DNA from: Vibrio albus
Lineage (GTDB): Bacteria > Pseudomonadota > Gammaproteobacteria > Enterobacterales > Vibrionaceae
Reading direction: 5' to 3'
NCBI RefSeq assembly: GCF_003144035.1
Contig: NZ_QFWT01000001.1
Coordinates: forward strand, 620,001-684,000
DNA: 64,000 nt
Below the pieces are notes generated by a model. That model searched no databases. It was not told the DNA's origin and saw only the letters and a program-made list of their open reading frames with translations. Position numbers and translations under genes: made by a program. Below are positions 27,982-37,762 of this stretch, one piece after another (within the stretch, counting starts at the first letter, position 1; the number at the start of each line of letters is the position of its first letter).

Positions 27982-28836
27982 CTACCTGACAGATGAGCTA
28001 CCCGCCCTGTACTCTTTAATCGCCCGATACGTTGGCAATACATCCCCGGAATTGGCCTGTATGAGCTCAGCCTGTTTCGGCCCCATTGATTTATGGAACT
28101 CTAGCTGGGAAATTCTCTTCGCAATCGCCAGCTTAGCGATCTGCTGACGGGTCAGTTCCAGAATTAAGCTGACTTCAACCGTCGCCGGGTTGACTTTCGT
28201 CGCCGGTTTCTCTGTTTTCTGTACTTTGATCACCCGGACTGCCATCAGAACCGGTGAAATAGAGATATTTCGGAAATCTTTGATCTTATTGGTTGTCGCC
28301 AGGTTCTGAGATTGTGAAGAAAGCGCGATAATATCGACATAGCTACCATGGGTAATGACACCGCCCACAATGGTGTCAGGGTTAACCTTCATTCCGTAAG
28401 GCACCATGTTTTCGGAAATAGTCAGATCGACATAGCGGTCCTGCTTTGGCGTCACAAAATCGGCATTGGTTACCCATTGTTCGGCTATCAGGTTATCCCC
28501 GGCAACCATACCAGCCACAAACTTGATATTAATATCCGGGATCATCCCTTCTTCGTTTTCTGCGAGCCCGTGCATTCTGGCTTCATCGTAAGACACCATC
28601 CGGGACTGAAGGGTATCGGCAGTAACAAACTGTCCGGGGAGAATATCTTGTTTCGCAGTCCAGATACGAACCCTATTCTCCGTCGCCATCTCTTCAGTCT
28701 CCTGAATTTGGCCAGAAAGTTCACGCTTCGGCTCTTCAGGTTGGGAAGTATTAGATGTTAATATACGTCCGGATAAGCCATATAATCCCGCACCTACAGC
28801 GATAAGGGCTATCGGAACCAATATTCTGAGGTTCAT
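27982..28836 (-). CDS. rcpC: RcpC/CpaB pilus assembly protein (tad2)
   Basis: The 284-residue product has a single N-terminal hydrophobic helix (ILVPIALIAVGAGLYGLSG), a SAF-like region (DILPGQFVTADTLQSRMV) and a CpaB domain. GGTGAGG precedes the ATG. An insertion of about 15 charged residues after the helix distinguishes it from the tad1 protein. It follows flp by 221 bp; tadV, which fills this position in tad1, is missing. Confidence 0.89.
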   Translation of the reverse strand: MNLRILVPIALIAVGAGLYGLSGRILTSNTSQPEEPKRELSGQIQETEEMATENRVRIWTAKQDILPGQFVTADTLQSRMVSYDEARMHGLAENEEGMIPDINIKFVAGMVAGDNLIAEQWVTNADFVTPKQDRYVDLTISENMVPYGMKVNPDTIVGGVITHGSYVDIIALSSQSQNLATTNKIKDFRNISISPVLMAVRVIKVQKTEKPATKVNPATVEVSLILELTRQQIAKLAIAKRISQLEFHKSMGPKQAELIQANSGDVLPTYRAIKEYRAGSSSVR

Positions 28837-28941
28837 AAACTCACCTCACCATGAGATATTTATATATTAATTGGTTAGCATACATTTTTAACCAATATTA
28901 TTTTAAACAGGTGAACACTCAAACTTACCAGTAAAAGTTAA

Positions 28942-28986
28942 TAAGTCGGTGAGTATGTAATTAACAAAAAAAACACCACCGACTTA
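28942..28986. promoter_or_regulatory. Inverted repeat between flp and rcpC of tad2
   Basis: Perfect 10-bp arms TAAGTCGGTG (28942-28951) and CACCGACTTA (28977-28986) enclose a 25-nt loop that includes a run of eight T on the transcribed minus-strand sense. A smaller GGCAT/ATGCC pairing lies at about 29033-29046. Such structures after a pilin gene could terminate or stabilise most transcripts so that pilin is made in excess; this is inference. Confidence 0.5.
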
Positions 28987-29057
28987 AGAGTATCCACTCT
29001 ATTTTCTTGTGTAAAAAACAGCATGCCCAGGCATAAAAATGCCCATACAAAATGAAA

Positions 29058-29264
29058 CTACTGAGCACTCTGAATTTGAGTCGATATTGTGTTCATAGCA
29101 TCATTAAGAGCAGTTGCCAAAGGACCTGTATCTGAAAAGACCAAGAGCATAATAGCTGCGATAGCCACACCTATGATGGCGTATTCAATAGAAGTAACAC
29201 CACGTTGGTCGCGTTTGAAGTGCTGAAGTGCAAGTTGAAGCTTTACATAAGTAGAAATAGACAT
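29058..29264 (-). CDS. flp: Flp-type major pilin of tad2
   Basis: The 68-residue prepilin has a 22-residue leader ending DQRG, then VTSIEYAIIGVAIAAIMLLVF, with Glu-Tyr at +5/+6. Mature pilin would be 46 residues. The leader and first 14 mature residues closely match the tad1 pilin, so the same peptidase could cleave both. The C-terminal 25 residues differ strongly, so the two pili should have different surfaces. It is the first gene of tad2. Confidence 0.95.
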   Translation of the reverse strand: MSISTYVKLQLALQHFKRDQRGVTSIEYAIIGVAIAAIMLLVFSDTGPLATALNDAMNTISTQIQSAQ

Positions 29265-29839
29265 AATAAACTCCGGTGTATCTAAGTTAGGAAATGAGTT
29301 TACTTGCTAAGTAATAAATTCAAATAAACCCGCCCTTAACAAAAGGCTAGTTTATAATTTTATTAACAGCAAAGTTTTTTAACCCAATATCAAACTTTAT
29401 TCCTAGTACTATTCGTAAGTTAATGTTTGTATTAATAAAATTATTATTAAAAAATCAGACTATTAACCTATGAGTAAAAACCAGAAGACAGAAAGATAAA
29501 GAATTGCTGTTTTTAAACAGCAATTTAATTAGAGTTCGTTTTTATAATATAATCAATTTTAAATTTACTTGTTTCGAATCATACTCAAATAAATAAATAA
29601 GTTCCTTTATTTATCAATAAGATAAAAACACAATTCTCAAAAATAAGACACAATTTCATTATTACAAAAAATGAGAATATATAAAAAAATATCTCATTTA
29701 GCTCAATTTTGCCTAGTAATATTTTTCTTTATAAGTAGCTGTAATTAAAAAACAAACTAAAGAAGTCAGATAAGCCTTAAGCCTTTTTTATATAGGAAAG
29801 ACAGGGTTATCGTCATCCTGTCGTGATTAAGCGGTAAAA
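29265..29839. other. Very AT-rich leader upstream of flp of tad2
   Basis: About 575 bp with no plausible gene, made largely of A and T with repeated AATAAA-type runs. It sits between the EF-G terminator and flp of tad2, and must hold the flp promoter on the minus strand. Composition is strikingly poorer in G+C than the adjoining genes, compatible with silencing by H-NS-like proteins. I could not define promoter elements. Confidence 0.6.
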
Positions 29840-29873
29840 ACAAAAAAAGCCCTACAGGTATACCTGTAGGGCT
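29840..29873 (-). terminator. Terminator after the EF-G2 gene
   Basis: A 26-bp perfect palindrome (arms AGCCCTACAGGTA and its complement) at 29848-29873 is followed on the minus strand by seven T. It lies 40 bp past the stop of the EF-G gene. The perfect symmetry also allows some termination in the other direction. Confidence 0.9.
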
Positions 29874-29912
29874 CTGTTGTAAAATTTGTAAAGCGTAACA
29901 ATCAGCGAGTGA

Positions 29913-32000
29913 TTACTTAGCGTCTTTCTGTGCTTTCACTTCAGCAATAACTTCATCAGCAACGTTCTGTGGACATGCAGCGTAGTGGCTGAATTCCATA
30001 GAGAACTGACCACGGCCAGAAGTGATAGTACGCAGGTGACCGATGTAGCCGAACATTTCAGACAGAGGTACGTCTGCTTTAATGCGAACACCAGTTACGC
30101 CAGCTTCCTGATCTTTGATCATGCCGCGACGACGGTTAAGGTCACCGATTACGTCACCAACGTGATCTTCAGGAGTGAATACGTCAACCTTCATGATAGG
30201 TTCAAGAAGTTGCGCACCGGCTTTAGGCATAGACTGACGGAATGCGCCTTTCGCTGCGATTTCGAACGCGATTGCAGAGGAGTCCACTGCGTGGAAGCCA
30301 CCGTCAAACAGTTCAACTTCAACGTCAAGTACAGGGAAGCCAGCAAGCACACCCTCGTCCATCATCATTGCGAAGCCTTTTTCAACTGCAGGCCAGAATT
30401 CTTTAGGTACGTTACCACCAACAACCGTTGAAGAGAACGTAAAGCCAGAGTTAGGCTCACCAGGCTTGATGCGGTAGTCGATCTTACCGAACTGACCAGA
30501 ACCACCAGACTGCTTCTTGTGCGTGTAGCTGTCTTCAACGGCCTGAGTGATAGTTTCACGGTAAGCAACCTGAGGTTGACCTACTTCCAGCTCAACGCCG
30601 TAAGTACGCTTCAGGATGTCTACTTTGATGTCCAGGTGAAGTTCACCCATACCTTTCAGGATAGTTTCACCTGAATCTTCATCAGTCTCAACCTGGAATG
30701 ATGGATCTTCTGCAACCATTTTACCGATCGCGATACCCATTTTCTCAGAGCCGCCTTTATCTTTAGGCTTAACCGCAATAGAGATTACTGGTTCTGGGAA
30801 GATCATTGGTTCCAGAGTACATTCGTTCTTAGGATCACACAGAGTGTGACCAGTCTGAACGTTCTTCATACCAACAACAGCGATGATGTCACCCGCTTGT
30901 GCTGAATCGATTTCGTTACGCTCGTCCGCGTGCATTTCAACCATACGGCCGATACGCTCTGTTTTACCAGTTGCAGAGTTAAGAATGGTGTCACCTTTCT
31001 TCATCTTACCAGAGTAGATACGAATGAAGGTTAGAGCACCGAAACGGTCATCCATGATCTTAAACGCAAGCGCACGTAGTGGCTCATCTGCAGATACAGT
31101 TGCAACTTCACCAGTTGGTTCACCAGTTTCGCTGTCTGTCAGAGGCTGAGGATCAACTTCTGTTGGTGCTGGCAGGTAATCTACAACCGCGTCAAGCATT
31201 GGCTGCATACCTTTGTTCTTAAACGCAGAACCACAGTAAGTAGGGAAGAATGCCAGATCACGAGTACCTTTACGGATACAAGCTTTGATCTGTTCAATAG
31301 TTGGTTCTTCACCGTCCATGTATGCCATCATCAGGTCATCGTCCTGCTCAACAGCAGTTTCGATCAGCATTTCACGGTATTCAGCCGCTTTCTCAGCATA
31401 CTCAGCAGGAATTTCTTCAACTGTGTAGTTTTCTGGCAGACCTGAGTCATCCCAGATCATTGCTTTCTGGCTCAGTACGTCGATAACACCACAGAACTCA
31501 TCTTCGATACCGATAGGCAGAGTCATAACCAGTGGAGTTGCGCCCAGAACGTTTTTCACTTGCTCTACAACGCGGTAGAAATCTGCACCCATACGGTCCA
31601 GTTTGTTTACGAAGATCAGACGAGCAACTTCTGATTCGTTCGCATAGCGCCAGTTAGTTTCTGACTGAGGTTCAACACCACCAGAACCACAGAATACACC
31701 AACACCACCATCAAGAACTTTCAGAGAACGGTAAACTTCAACAGTGAAGTCAACGTGTCCCGGAGTATCGATGATGTTTAGGCGGTGATCTTTCCAGAAA
31801 CAAGTGGTTGCTGCTGACTGGATGGTGATACCACGTTCTGCTTCCTGCTCCATAAAGTCAGTTGTTGCAGCGCCGTCGTGTACCTCACCAGTACGGTGGA
31901 TCTTACCAGTTAGCTTAAGGATACGCTCTGTAGAAGTAGTTTTACCCGCGTCTACGTGAGCAAAAATACCAATGTTTCTGTATTTCGATAAGTCAGTCAT
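29913..32000 (-). CDS. fusA2: Elongation factor G, second type (EF-G2)
   Basis: This 695-residue translational GTPase carries G1 AHVDAGKT, G2/effector [12 protein letters not shown]3 DTPGH and G4 NKLD, followed by the usual EF-G domains II-V. It would act in ribosome translocation or recycling. I assign it to the second EF-G paralogue found in vibrios because of its isolated position next to radA rather than in the str operon with rpsL/rpsG/tuf, and because N-terminal details ([20 protein letters not shown]) differ from canonical FusA. It is 98 bp downstream of radA. Confidence 0.88.
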   Translation of the reverse strand: MTDLSKYRNIGIFAHVDAGKTTSTERILKLTGKIHRTGEVHDGAATTDFMEQEAERGITIQSAATTCFWKDHRLNIIDTPGHVDFTVEVYRSLKVLDGGVGVFCGSGGVEPQSETNWRYANESEVARLIFVNKLDRMGADFYRVVEQVKNVLGATPLVMTLPIGIEDEFCGVIDVLSQKAMIWDDSGLPENYTVEEIPAEYAEKAAEYREMLIETAVEQDDDLMMAYMDGEEPTIEQIKACIRKGTRDLAFFPTYCGSAFKNKGMQPMLDAVVDYLPAPTEVDPQPLTDSETGEPTGEVATVSADEPLRALAFKIMDDRFGALTFIRIYSGKMKKGDTILNSATGKTERIGRMVEMHADERNEIDSAQAGDIIAVVGMKNVQTGHTLCDPKNECTLEPMIFPEPVISIAVKPKDKGGSEKMGIAIGKMVAEDPSFQVETDEDSGETILKGMGELHLDIKVDILKRTYGVELEVGQPQVAYRETITQAVEDSYTHKKQSGGSGQFGKIDYRIKPGEPNSGFTFSSTVVGGNVPKEFWPAVEKGFAMMMDEGVLAGFPVLDVEVELFDGGFHAVDSSAIAFEIAAKGAFRQSMPKAGAQLLEPIMKVDVFTPEDHVGDVIGDLNRRRGMIKDQEAGVTGVRIKADVPLSEMFGYIGHLRTITSGRGQFSMEFSHYAACPQNVADEVIAEVKAQKDAK

Positions 32001-32098
32001 TGTCTTACTCTGTTAATAAGGTATAAATTGCGCGCAGAGTATATCACAATCTAAAAATACTGATACCCTTGCGTGCATGTGAATATAAAAAAATACAA

Positions 32099-33478
32099 TT
32101 ATAGCTCATCAAACGCTTCTATCGCTTCTGACAGCTTTTTCACTCCGTGAATCTGCATGCCGTCAATGCCGCCTTTTGGCATATTGGCTGCAGGAACAAT
32201 CGCCTTTTTAAATCCGTGCTTAAAGGCTTCCATTAATCGCTCCTGCCCGCTTGGGACCGGACGGATTTCACCGGCCAACCCCACTTCGCCAAATATTACG
32301 ACATCTTTAGGTAATGCCCTGTCTCTGAAGCTAGACAGCAATGCCATAATTAATGCTAAATCCGCACTGGTTTCTGTCACCTTCACCCCGCCGACGACAT
32401 TAACAAACACATCCTGATCTGCCATCTGCAGACCTCCGTGTTTGTGCAATACCGCAAGTAGCAAAGAAAGCCGGTTTTGTTCCAGCCCGACAGCCACTCT
32501 TCTCGGGTTGGCCAACTGGGAATAGTCCACCAGCGCCTGGATTTCAACCAGCAGCGGCCGGGTACCTTCCCAGAGTACCATCACCGAGCTGCCGGATGTC
32601 TCTTCTTCCCCACGAGAAAGGAAAATCGCAGAAGGATTACTCACTTCACGCAACCCCTGCCCTGTCATCGCAAAAACGCCTAATTCATTCACCGCTCCGA
32701 AACGGTTTTTATTGCTACGCAGAGTCCGGAAACGGCTGTCGTTGCCTCCGTCCAGCAATACCGAACAGTCAATAATATGCTCCAGTACTTTAGGCCCGGC
32801 CAGTGTGCCGTCTTTCGTTACGTGACCGACAATAAATACGGCAACATTATTCTGTTTAGCATAACGGGTCAGCGCAGTGGCTGACTCCCTAACCTGAGCG
32901 ACACTGCCAGGAGAGGATTGCACATCGGCTACATGCATCACCTGAATAGAGTCAATAACCATGATCCGGGGCTGCTCTTTTTCCGCCACCTGACAAATCT
33001 TATCAACATTGGTTTCTGACAACATTTTCAGATGCTCTTTCGGCAGCCCTAAACGGGAGGCACGCAGTGCAACCTGCTGAAGCGACTCTTCCCCGGTGAC
33101 ATAGAGAGCCGGTATCTGTGATGAAAGCCAGCACATGGTTTGCAACAGCAGAGTAGATTTTCCGGCACCAGGGCTACCACCGATAAGAATTGCAGCACCC
33201 GGAACAACTCCCCCTCCCAGAACCCGGTCAAGCTCCTTAAAACCACTGGTAAAACGAGGCACTTCCTGCAGATCAATCTCGGACAGTGTCTGAACAACGG
33301 ATTCCGTCGCTGCGCCGGCATAACCACTCAGACGTTCATTACGTGCAGCCTGAGGAGAGGCGGCCAGCCTGACCTCGGTAATGGTGTTCCAGCTACCACA
33401 GGCATTGCACTGCCCCTGCCAACGGGGAAAATCTGCGCCACAGTCATTACAAACATATGCTCGTTTTACTTTTGCCAT
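32099..33478 (-). CDS. radA: DNA repair protein RadA
   Basis: The 459-residue RecA-like helicase promotes branch migration in recombinational repair. It has an N-terminal C4 zinc finger (CNDCGADFPRWQGQCNACG), Walker A GGSPGAGKS near residue 100, the RadA-specific NKNRFG motif near residue 250 and a C-terminal Lon-protease-like domain. The length is as expected. It reads leftward toward fusA2 and is divergent from the PilZ gene, with 173 bp between them. Confidence 0.96.
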   Translation of the reverse strand: MAKVKRAYVCNDCGADFPRWQGQCNACGSWNTITEVRLAASPQAARNERLSGYAGAATESVVQTLSEIDLQEVPRFTSGFKELDRVLGGGVVPGAAILIGGSPGAGKSTLLLQTMCWLSSQIPALYVTGEESLQQVALRASRLGLPKEHLKMLSETNVDKICQVAEKEQPRIMVIDSIQVMHVADVQSSPGSVAQVRESATALTRYAKQNNVAVFIVGHVTKDGTLAGPKVLEHIIDCSVLLDGGNDSRFRTLRSNKNRFGAVNELGVFAMTGQGLREVSNPSAIFLSRGEEETSGSSVMVLWEGTRPLLVEIQALVDYSQLANPRRVAVGLEQNRLSLLLAVLHKHGGLQMADQDVFVNVVGGVKVTETSADLALIMALLSSFRDRALPKDVVIFGEVGLAGEIRPVPSGQERLMEAFKHGFKKAIVPAANMPKGGIDGMQIHGVKKLSEAIEAFDEL

Positions 33479-33651
33479 GTGCTCTAAATCACCTTTTACC
33501 GGTTTTATTTTCTGAATACCTAAGTGGCTTCAAAAACCTTTATACAAAATAGGTCTATTGTAACTTTTGTTAATAACAGTAAGAATTGAGTCTTAACTTT
33601 TTCCAACTGTTGCCGATACTTACACTAAGGTGCACACTTTAACAGAAATTT

Positions 33652-36012
33652 ATGCAGCAATCTGACATTCTCTCTCTGGTTGAACAACTCATTCCTGTCT
33701 ATGGTGCAGAAGACTTTGAACTCGTTCTGGCTCAACTGACGGAAGAGGCTCCCCCATCAGCAAAAGTACTGGTGAAGATGGAGCTGAATCGTATTATGGC
33801 TCCGTGTTCAAAATCGATTGATCTGCGGGGACGGGTGCAGGGAGAGTGTCGTGAATATCATCTGGATGGGTTTACTCACTGGCTGGATGATGTTGCCATC
33901 AATTCCTATCACAGAAAGATAAAGCAGTTTGGCAGTTACACCGAAGGGGTTTGGGAAGCACTGGTTAATACCCATAATAACTTCCGGGTAATGCGAAAAA
34001 AAGAAAAAACGGAAAACGGAAATACCCACTCGGAAGCGGACAGTCCGTTTTTAGTGGAAGCCATTAAGATGGGCTATACACTCAAACGCCAGGAAAAGCG
34101 CCTGAAGATGGCGACTCTGGTTGAAGTGACGCTACAAACCGGACAAAACATTCATGCCACCAGTGTCGACTTATCGAGTTCCGGTGCAAAGTTCAAGGTT
34201 CCGACAGCCTTTAATTACAACCTTGGCGGTACCCTGAAAGCTCAGTTTGTGCAACTGGCTAAACATACCAAGCTGACTGAACTAAGCCACCCCATAGAGT
34301 ACCGTATTATTGGTGTCGATGACTGTTATGAGAATAATAGTATCCGCTGGCTCAGGGTGTTGCGCCTGACGAAAACCGATATCATTGAAAAAGCCATTGA
34401 AGCATTACTCACCTCAACGGCCAAAAAAACTTACCACGATAATCAGGATCTGATTCTGCAGGCCCGAAATCATGGATTTGAATACACCAGCATAAAACAC
34501 ACTGCCAATCTGCCGCTGTTTTTTAATGGTACCGAACTGAAGTTTGCTCTGCTTAATGAGTATAATCAGTCTGTCTGGGATTACTGGCATGATGAACGAA
34601 ATCAGCCCATGCTCGGGGGGCTGTTTTCAGAAAAGAGAATGGCAGAGCTCGCCCAGCCTGGTGTAAAAAATACCAGTAATGTCCTCTACTCATTTATCCA
34701 CGAACATAAAGAACGACTCCTGCATTATTCCATGTTAATGCCAGAAGCAAGCCGGGAAGAACGTCAGCTTTTCTGGCATGCCGGAGCAAGGAGAGAGAGC
34801 TGGAAAGCGTTTCGTCTGTCCGTGTATGAGCTATCTCCGGAGGAAATTTCACATTTTTTGCAGGCATTTTCCAGTCAGGACGACATCACTATCGGTGATC
34901 CCAATCAGAATATGCTGACTCATGTGTGTATTCTTCAGGAAATTGCGGATGCGGAATCCCGGCGGGATTATCTGCTGACAGAAAAACCCTCACTCGACAG
35001 CAGCACTCTGAACCGTTTCCGCCAGTCAAAGAAAGTGACCTGTTCCCCTAGAGGCATTTACTACGATGCAAAATCACGTCGCAGTGAACCTCGCTTTATG
35101 TTTAAGTCTCCTGTAGAAATCACCGCAGGTGACAATACTCTGCAGGGCCATACTGTCAATTTTTCTTCCAAGGGACTATTTATAAAGCTGGAAGCTCCTC
35201 TTATTTATAAAGCCAATGCACCCGCTAAAATCAGCTTTAAAGAGCTTCAGCTTTACGATAAAGAAGCGCCCCTGACCGATGTTCCCTATACCATTATCCG
35301 TATCAGTCCAAATGGCCTTAATATACAACTTGCCATTGAGGACAATAACAGTACCAGACAGACGGTTTCCTTTATAAAAAGGCTGATTGCCCACAATAAA
35401 GAAAAACTGCAGGCATCTCAGGAGCAGTTACCTCCGGTGGAACTATTGACCACCATGTACGGCTCAATTCTTAACCGTCTGGTATCAACCCCATACTACG
35501 TATCGAAGGTATCCCGGTTACTGAGGCCCGTCGCCGTTGGAGTCAACTACCCACTGATGTCCTACCTGAAAGTTCTGGATAAACTCGGACATGAGAGAAA
35601 TTTGTCCGTTGAGCCAGTGTTTAAAGGCAGGACTAACACACTACTGGCTATTCCCTTACGGCCGATATCCACCCCGAAAGTCACCTATCACGAAATGTAT
35701 ATTGCCGTCGTGAAAAAAGGAGAGGAGATCGATGTCATCCACACCCGGCTACTCAGTGATTTCAAATCACTAAAAGAGCGGATTTTGTTTATCAAGAAAG
35801 CCAAGCTTATGGGGGATTTTTATGCCCTGAGGATATCGGCTGTTCCGGTGACATCAGGCATTACCCATATACTGAGCGAACAACTGGAGAATCTGGCTGC
35901 TGCGGCTATTCACAGAGCCAGAGCACTGGAAAAAGAATTCAGTGCCATTATGGGCTACGGCGAACTGACAGATATCACGGATGAAGTGCTTATCCGCCTC
36001 GAACTTACCTGA
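33652..36012 (+). CDS. Two-PilZ-domain protein, probable c-di-GMP receptor (PlzC-like)
   Basis: The 786-residue cytoplasmic protein has two PilZ domains. The first has RQEKR at residues 146-150 and DLSSSG at 173-178. The second, around residues 475-575, has RSEPR and NFSSKG. Both therefore keep the RxxxR and D/NxSxxG motifs that bind c-di-GMP. The surrounding regions have no recognisable enzyme motif. Its place beside radA and serB matches the V. cholerae PilZ gene I remember as plzC; that name is from memory. Its 3' end overlaps the convergent ytjB-like gene by 8 bp. Confidence 0.85.
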   Translation: MQQSDILSLVEQLIPVYGAEDFELVLAQLTEEAPPSAKVLVKMELNRIMAPCSKSIDLRGRVQGECREYHLDGFTHWLDDVAINSYHRKIKQFGSYTEGVWEALVNTHNNFRVMRKKEKTENGNTHSEADSPFLVEAIKMGYTLKRQEKRLKMATLVEVTLQTGQNIHATSVDLSSSGAKFKVPTAFNYNLGGTLKAQFVQLAKHTKLTELSHPIEYRIIGVDDCYENNSIRWLRVLRLTKTDIIEKAIEALLTSTAKKTYHDNQDLILQARNHGFEYTSIKHTANLPLFFNGTELKFALLNEYNQSVWDYWHDERNQPMLGGLFSEKRMAELAQPGVKNTSNVLYSFIHEHKERLLHYSMLMPEASREERQLFWHAGARRESWKAFRLSVYELSPEEISHFLQAFSSQDDITIGDPNQNMLTHVCILQEIADAESRRDYLLTEKPSLDSSTLNRFRQSKKVTCSPRGIYYDAKSRRSEPRFMFKSPVEITAGDNTLQGHTVNFSSKGLFIKLEAPLIYKANAPAKISFKELQLYDKEAPLTDVPYTIIRISPNGLNIQLAIEDNNSTRQTVSFIKRLIAHNKEKLQASQEQLPPVELLTTMYGSILNRLVSTPYYVSKVSRLLRPVAVGVNYPLMSYLKVLDKLGHERNLSVEPVFKGRTNTLLAIPLRPISTPKVTYHEMYIAVVKKGEEIDVIHTRLLSDFKSLKERILFIKKAKLMGDFYALRISAVPVTSGITHILSEQLENLAAAAIHRARALEKEFSAIMGYGELTDITDEVLIRLELT

Positions 36013-36595
36013 TCTTTCCGGGATGACGTCGTAGGACAAGCGTCAGCAAGACCCCACTAATAAAGCTCAGAACGATCATGATATACATATAGCGGTCACT
36101 TTTACGGTAATGATGATCGGATATTGCTGTGACCATCCCTTTTTCAAACGTGATCCGCACATAACCAATCAGATTAGACTCATTTAATACCGGTTCAACC
36201 AGTTGCAAACGGCCTATGCTTGCCGTCGCCAGTGGGGTGTCCAGACCCAGAATCTCTCGGGCAGACTGAGCATTCTCACTGGACGCCAGCTTCACTCCCT
36301 CTGAATCATAAATGGTCGCATCAAACACCAGTCGCTCACTGGCCAACTGGTCTGTCAGGCTGAGCAACTGTTCCTGATCACCGTTGATGATCATTTCACT
36401 GGCAGAATGAGCCGCCTGAGAGGCAAGCAGTTTGGTCAGTGTCTCCAACTGATGTGACTGGATCTTTTCATTACCTTTACTGATGACGTAGCTGTTCTGA
36501 GCGATATAGATAAACATCAGCACCAGCAAGATAATGGCAATACTTTTAAGAAACAGACGTAAAGAAAACGGGGAATTTTTCATAAAAAAGTTCAT
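36005..36595 (-). CDS. ytjB: YtjB/Smp-family membrane protein
   Basis: The 196-residue protein has an N-terminal membrane helix (IAIILLVLMFIYIA), a periplasmic domain of about 110 residues and a second helix near the C-terminus (YIMIVLSFISGVLLTLVL) followed by a basic tail. That topology and its divergent position next to serB match the enterobacterial ytjB (smp) gene. Its function is poorly known. It ends 8 bp inside the PilZ gene on the opposite strand. Confidence 0.75.
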   Translation of the reverse strand: MNFFMKNSPFSLRLFLKSIAIILLVLMFIYIAQNSYVISKGNEKIQSHQLETLTKLLASQAAHSASEMIINGDQEQLLSLTDQLASERLVFDATIYDSEGVKLASSENAQSAREILGLDTPLATASIGRLQLVEPVLNESNLIGYVRITFEKGMVTAISDHHYRKSDRYMYIMIVLSFISGVLLTLVLRRHPGKIR

Positions 36596-36695
36596 TTTTT
36601 AAAACTAGGGCTAATATTGATGCTTGCCTTTTCAAATTGCAATAGGGTAACTTTGCAGCATTGCACATTTAACTAACCAAACAGGCAAGGAAGCA

Positions 36696-37673
36696 GTGAC
36701 TAAGCAAACACTACATATCCAAAAACACACCACTCTTATCGAGCGTCTTCCGGAAACTCGTTTTTCATCTCAAATGGATAAAAACAAGGCAAACTGGATC
36801 GTATTCTCGACTTCTCTTTCTCCAACACATTTTGATGATATCGATTTCTTTACGGGTGACTACAACCCAATTGTCGACACATGGAAAGTCGGCCAGTACG
36901 ACGTCGCGCTGATGTCCGGTGAACTAACAGCTGAACATGAAAAAATTCTGCAGGCACTTCAGCTGGATTATGCGTCTCTGAACAATATTCCTGATCTGTC
37001 TCAACCGGGACTGATTGTGATGGATATGGATTCTACCGCTATCCAGATCGAATGCATCGATGAAATCGCCAAGCTTGCTGGTGTGGGTGAGCAGGTGTCG
37101 GCTGTCACTGAACGTGCTATGCAGGGTGAACTGAATTTTGAAGAAAGTCTTCGAGAGCGTGTCGGTACACTGAAAGATGCGGACGAAGGCATTATAGCCA
37201 AGGTACGGGAAAATCTGCCAATGATGCCGGATCTGGAAGCCCTGATTTATACCCTGAAACAGTTTGGCTGGAAAACCGCTATCGCTTCCGGCGGGTTTAC
37301 TTATTTCTCTGACAAGCTGAAACAGGAGCTGGATCTTGACCATGCTCAGTCTAATACGCTGGAAATTATCGACGGCAAGCTGACAGGGAAAGTATTAGGT
37401 GAAATTGTCGGTGCGGAGAAAAAAGCCCAGATCCTTGGGGAGCTGACAGAGAAGTTCGGTGTTAAACCATCGAATACCATTGCGGTCGGTGACGGTGCCA
37501 ATGACTTAGTCATGATGAATACAGCTGGTCTTGGTATTGCTTATCATGCCAAACCAAAAGTGGAAAAACAGGCTCAGACAGCTATCCGTTACAGCGGACT
37601 GGGCGGAATACTGTGTATTCTTTCCGGCGCACTGGCAAAACAGCGAAAAGTTAGCTGGCAGGCGAAGCCTTAA
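36696..37673 (+). CDS. serB: Phosphoserine phosphatase
   Basis: This HAD-superfamily enzyme dephosphorylates phosphoserine in the last step of serine synthesis. The 325 residues include an N-terminal ACT-like regulatory region and a catalytic domain with DMDSTAIQIECIDE (nucleophile Asp in the first motif), a conserved ASGGF and VGDGANDLVMM. The start is GTG at 36696 with AAGGAAG upstream. It ends near a REP-like palindrome and converges on deoD. Confidence 0.95.
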   Translation: MTKQTLHIQKHTTLIERLPETRFSSQMDKNKANWIVFSTSLSPTHFDDIDFFTGDYNPIVDTWKVGQYDVALMSGELTAEHEKILQALQLDYASLNNIPDLSQPGLIVMDMDSTAIQIECIDEIAKLAGVGEQVSAVTERAMQGELNFEESLRERVGTLKDADEGIIAKVRENLPMMPDLEALIYTLKQFGWKTAIASGGFTYFSDKLKQELDLDHAQSNTLEIIDGKLTGKVLGEIVGAEKKAQILGELTEKFGVKPSNTIAVGDGANDLVMMNTAGLGIAYHAKPKVEKQAQTAIRYSGLGGILCILSGALAKQRKVSWQAKP

Positions 37674-37710
37674 TCAACTTCTTATCCCTTTAATATTTTT
37701 AGTCTTTACT

Positions 37711-37740
37711 CTCGTTCCCACGCAGGAGCGTGGGAACGAG
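37711..37740. repeat. REP-like palindrome between serB and deoD
   Basis: Arms CTCGTTCCCACGC and GCGTGGGAACGAG (13 bp each, perfect) flank a 4-base loop AGGA. Related, less perfect copies occur at 63645-63668 and 63690-63713. The position between convergent genes could let it stop or protect transcripts on both strands. It resembles dispersed intergenic palindromes reported in gammaproteobacteria. Confidence 0.85.
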
Positions 37741-37762
37741 GAGAACAGGAATGACGAGTACC

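Noticed and set aside
29913..32000. Annotation as the main str-operon elongation factor G
   Set aside because: No rpsL, rpsG or tuf gene is adjacent and the N-terminus differs from the canonical form; second EF-G paralogue preferred.
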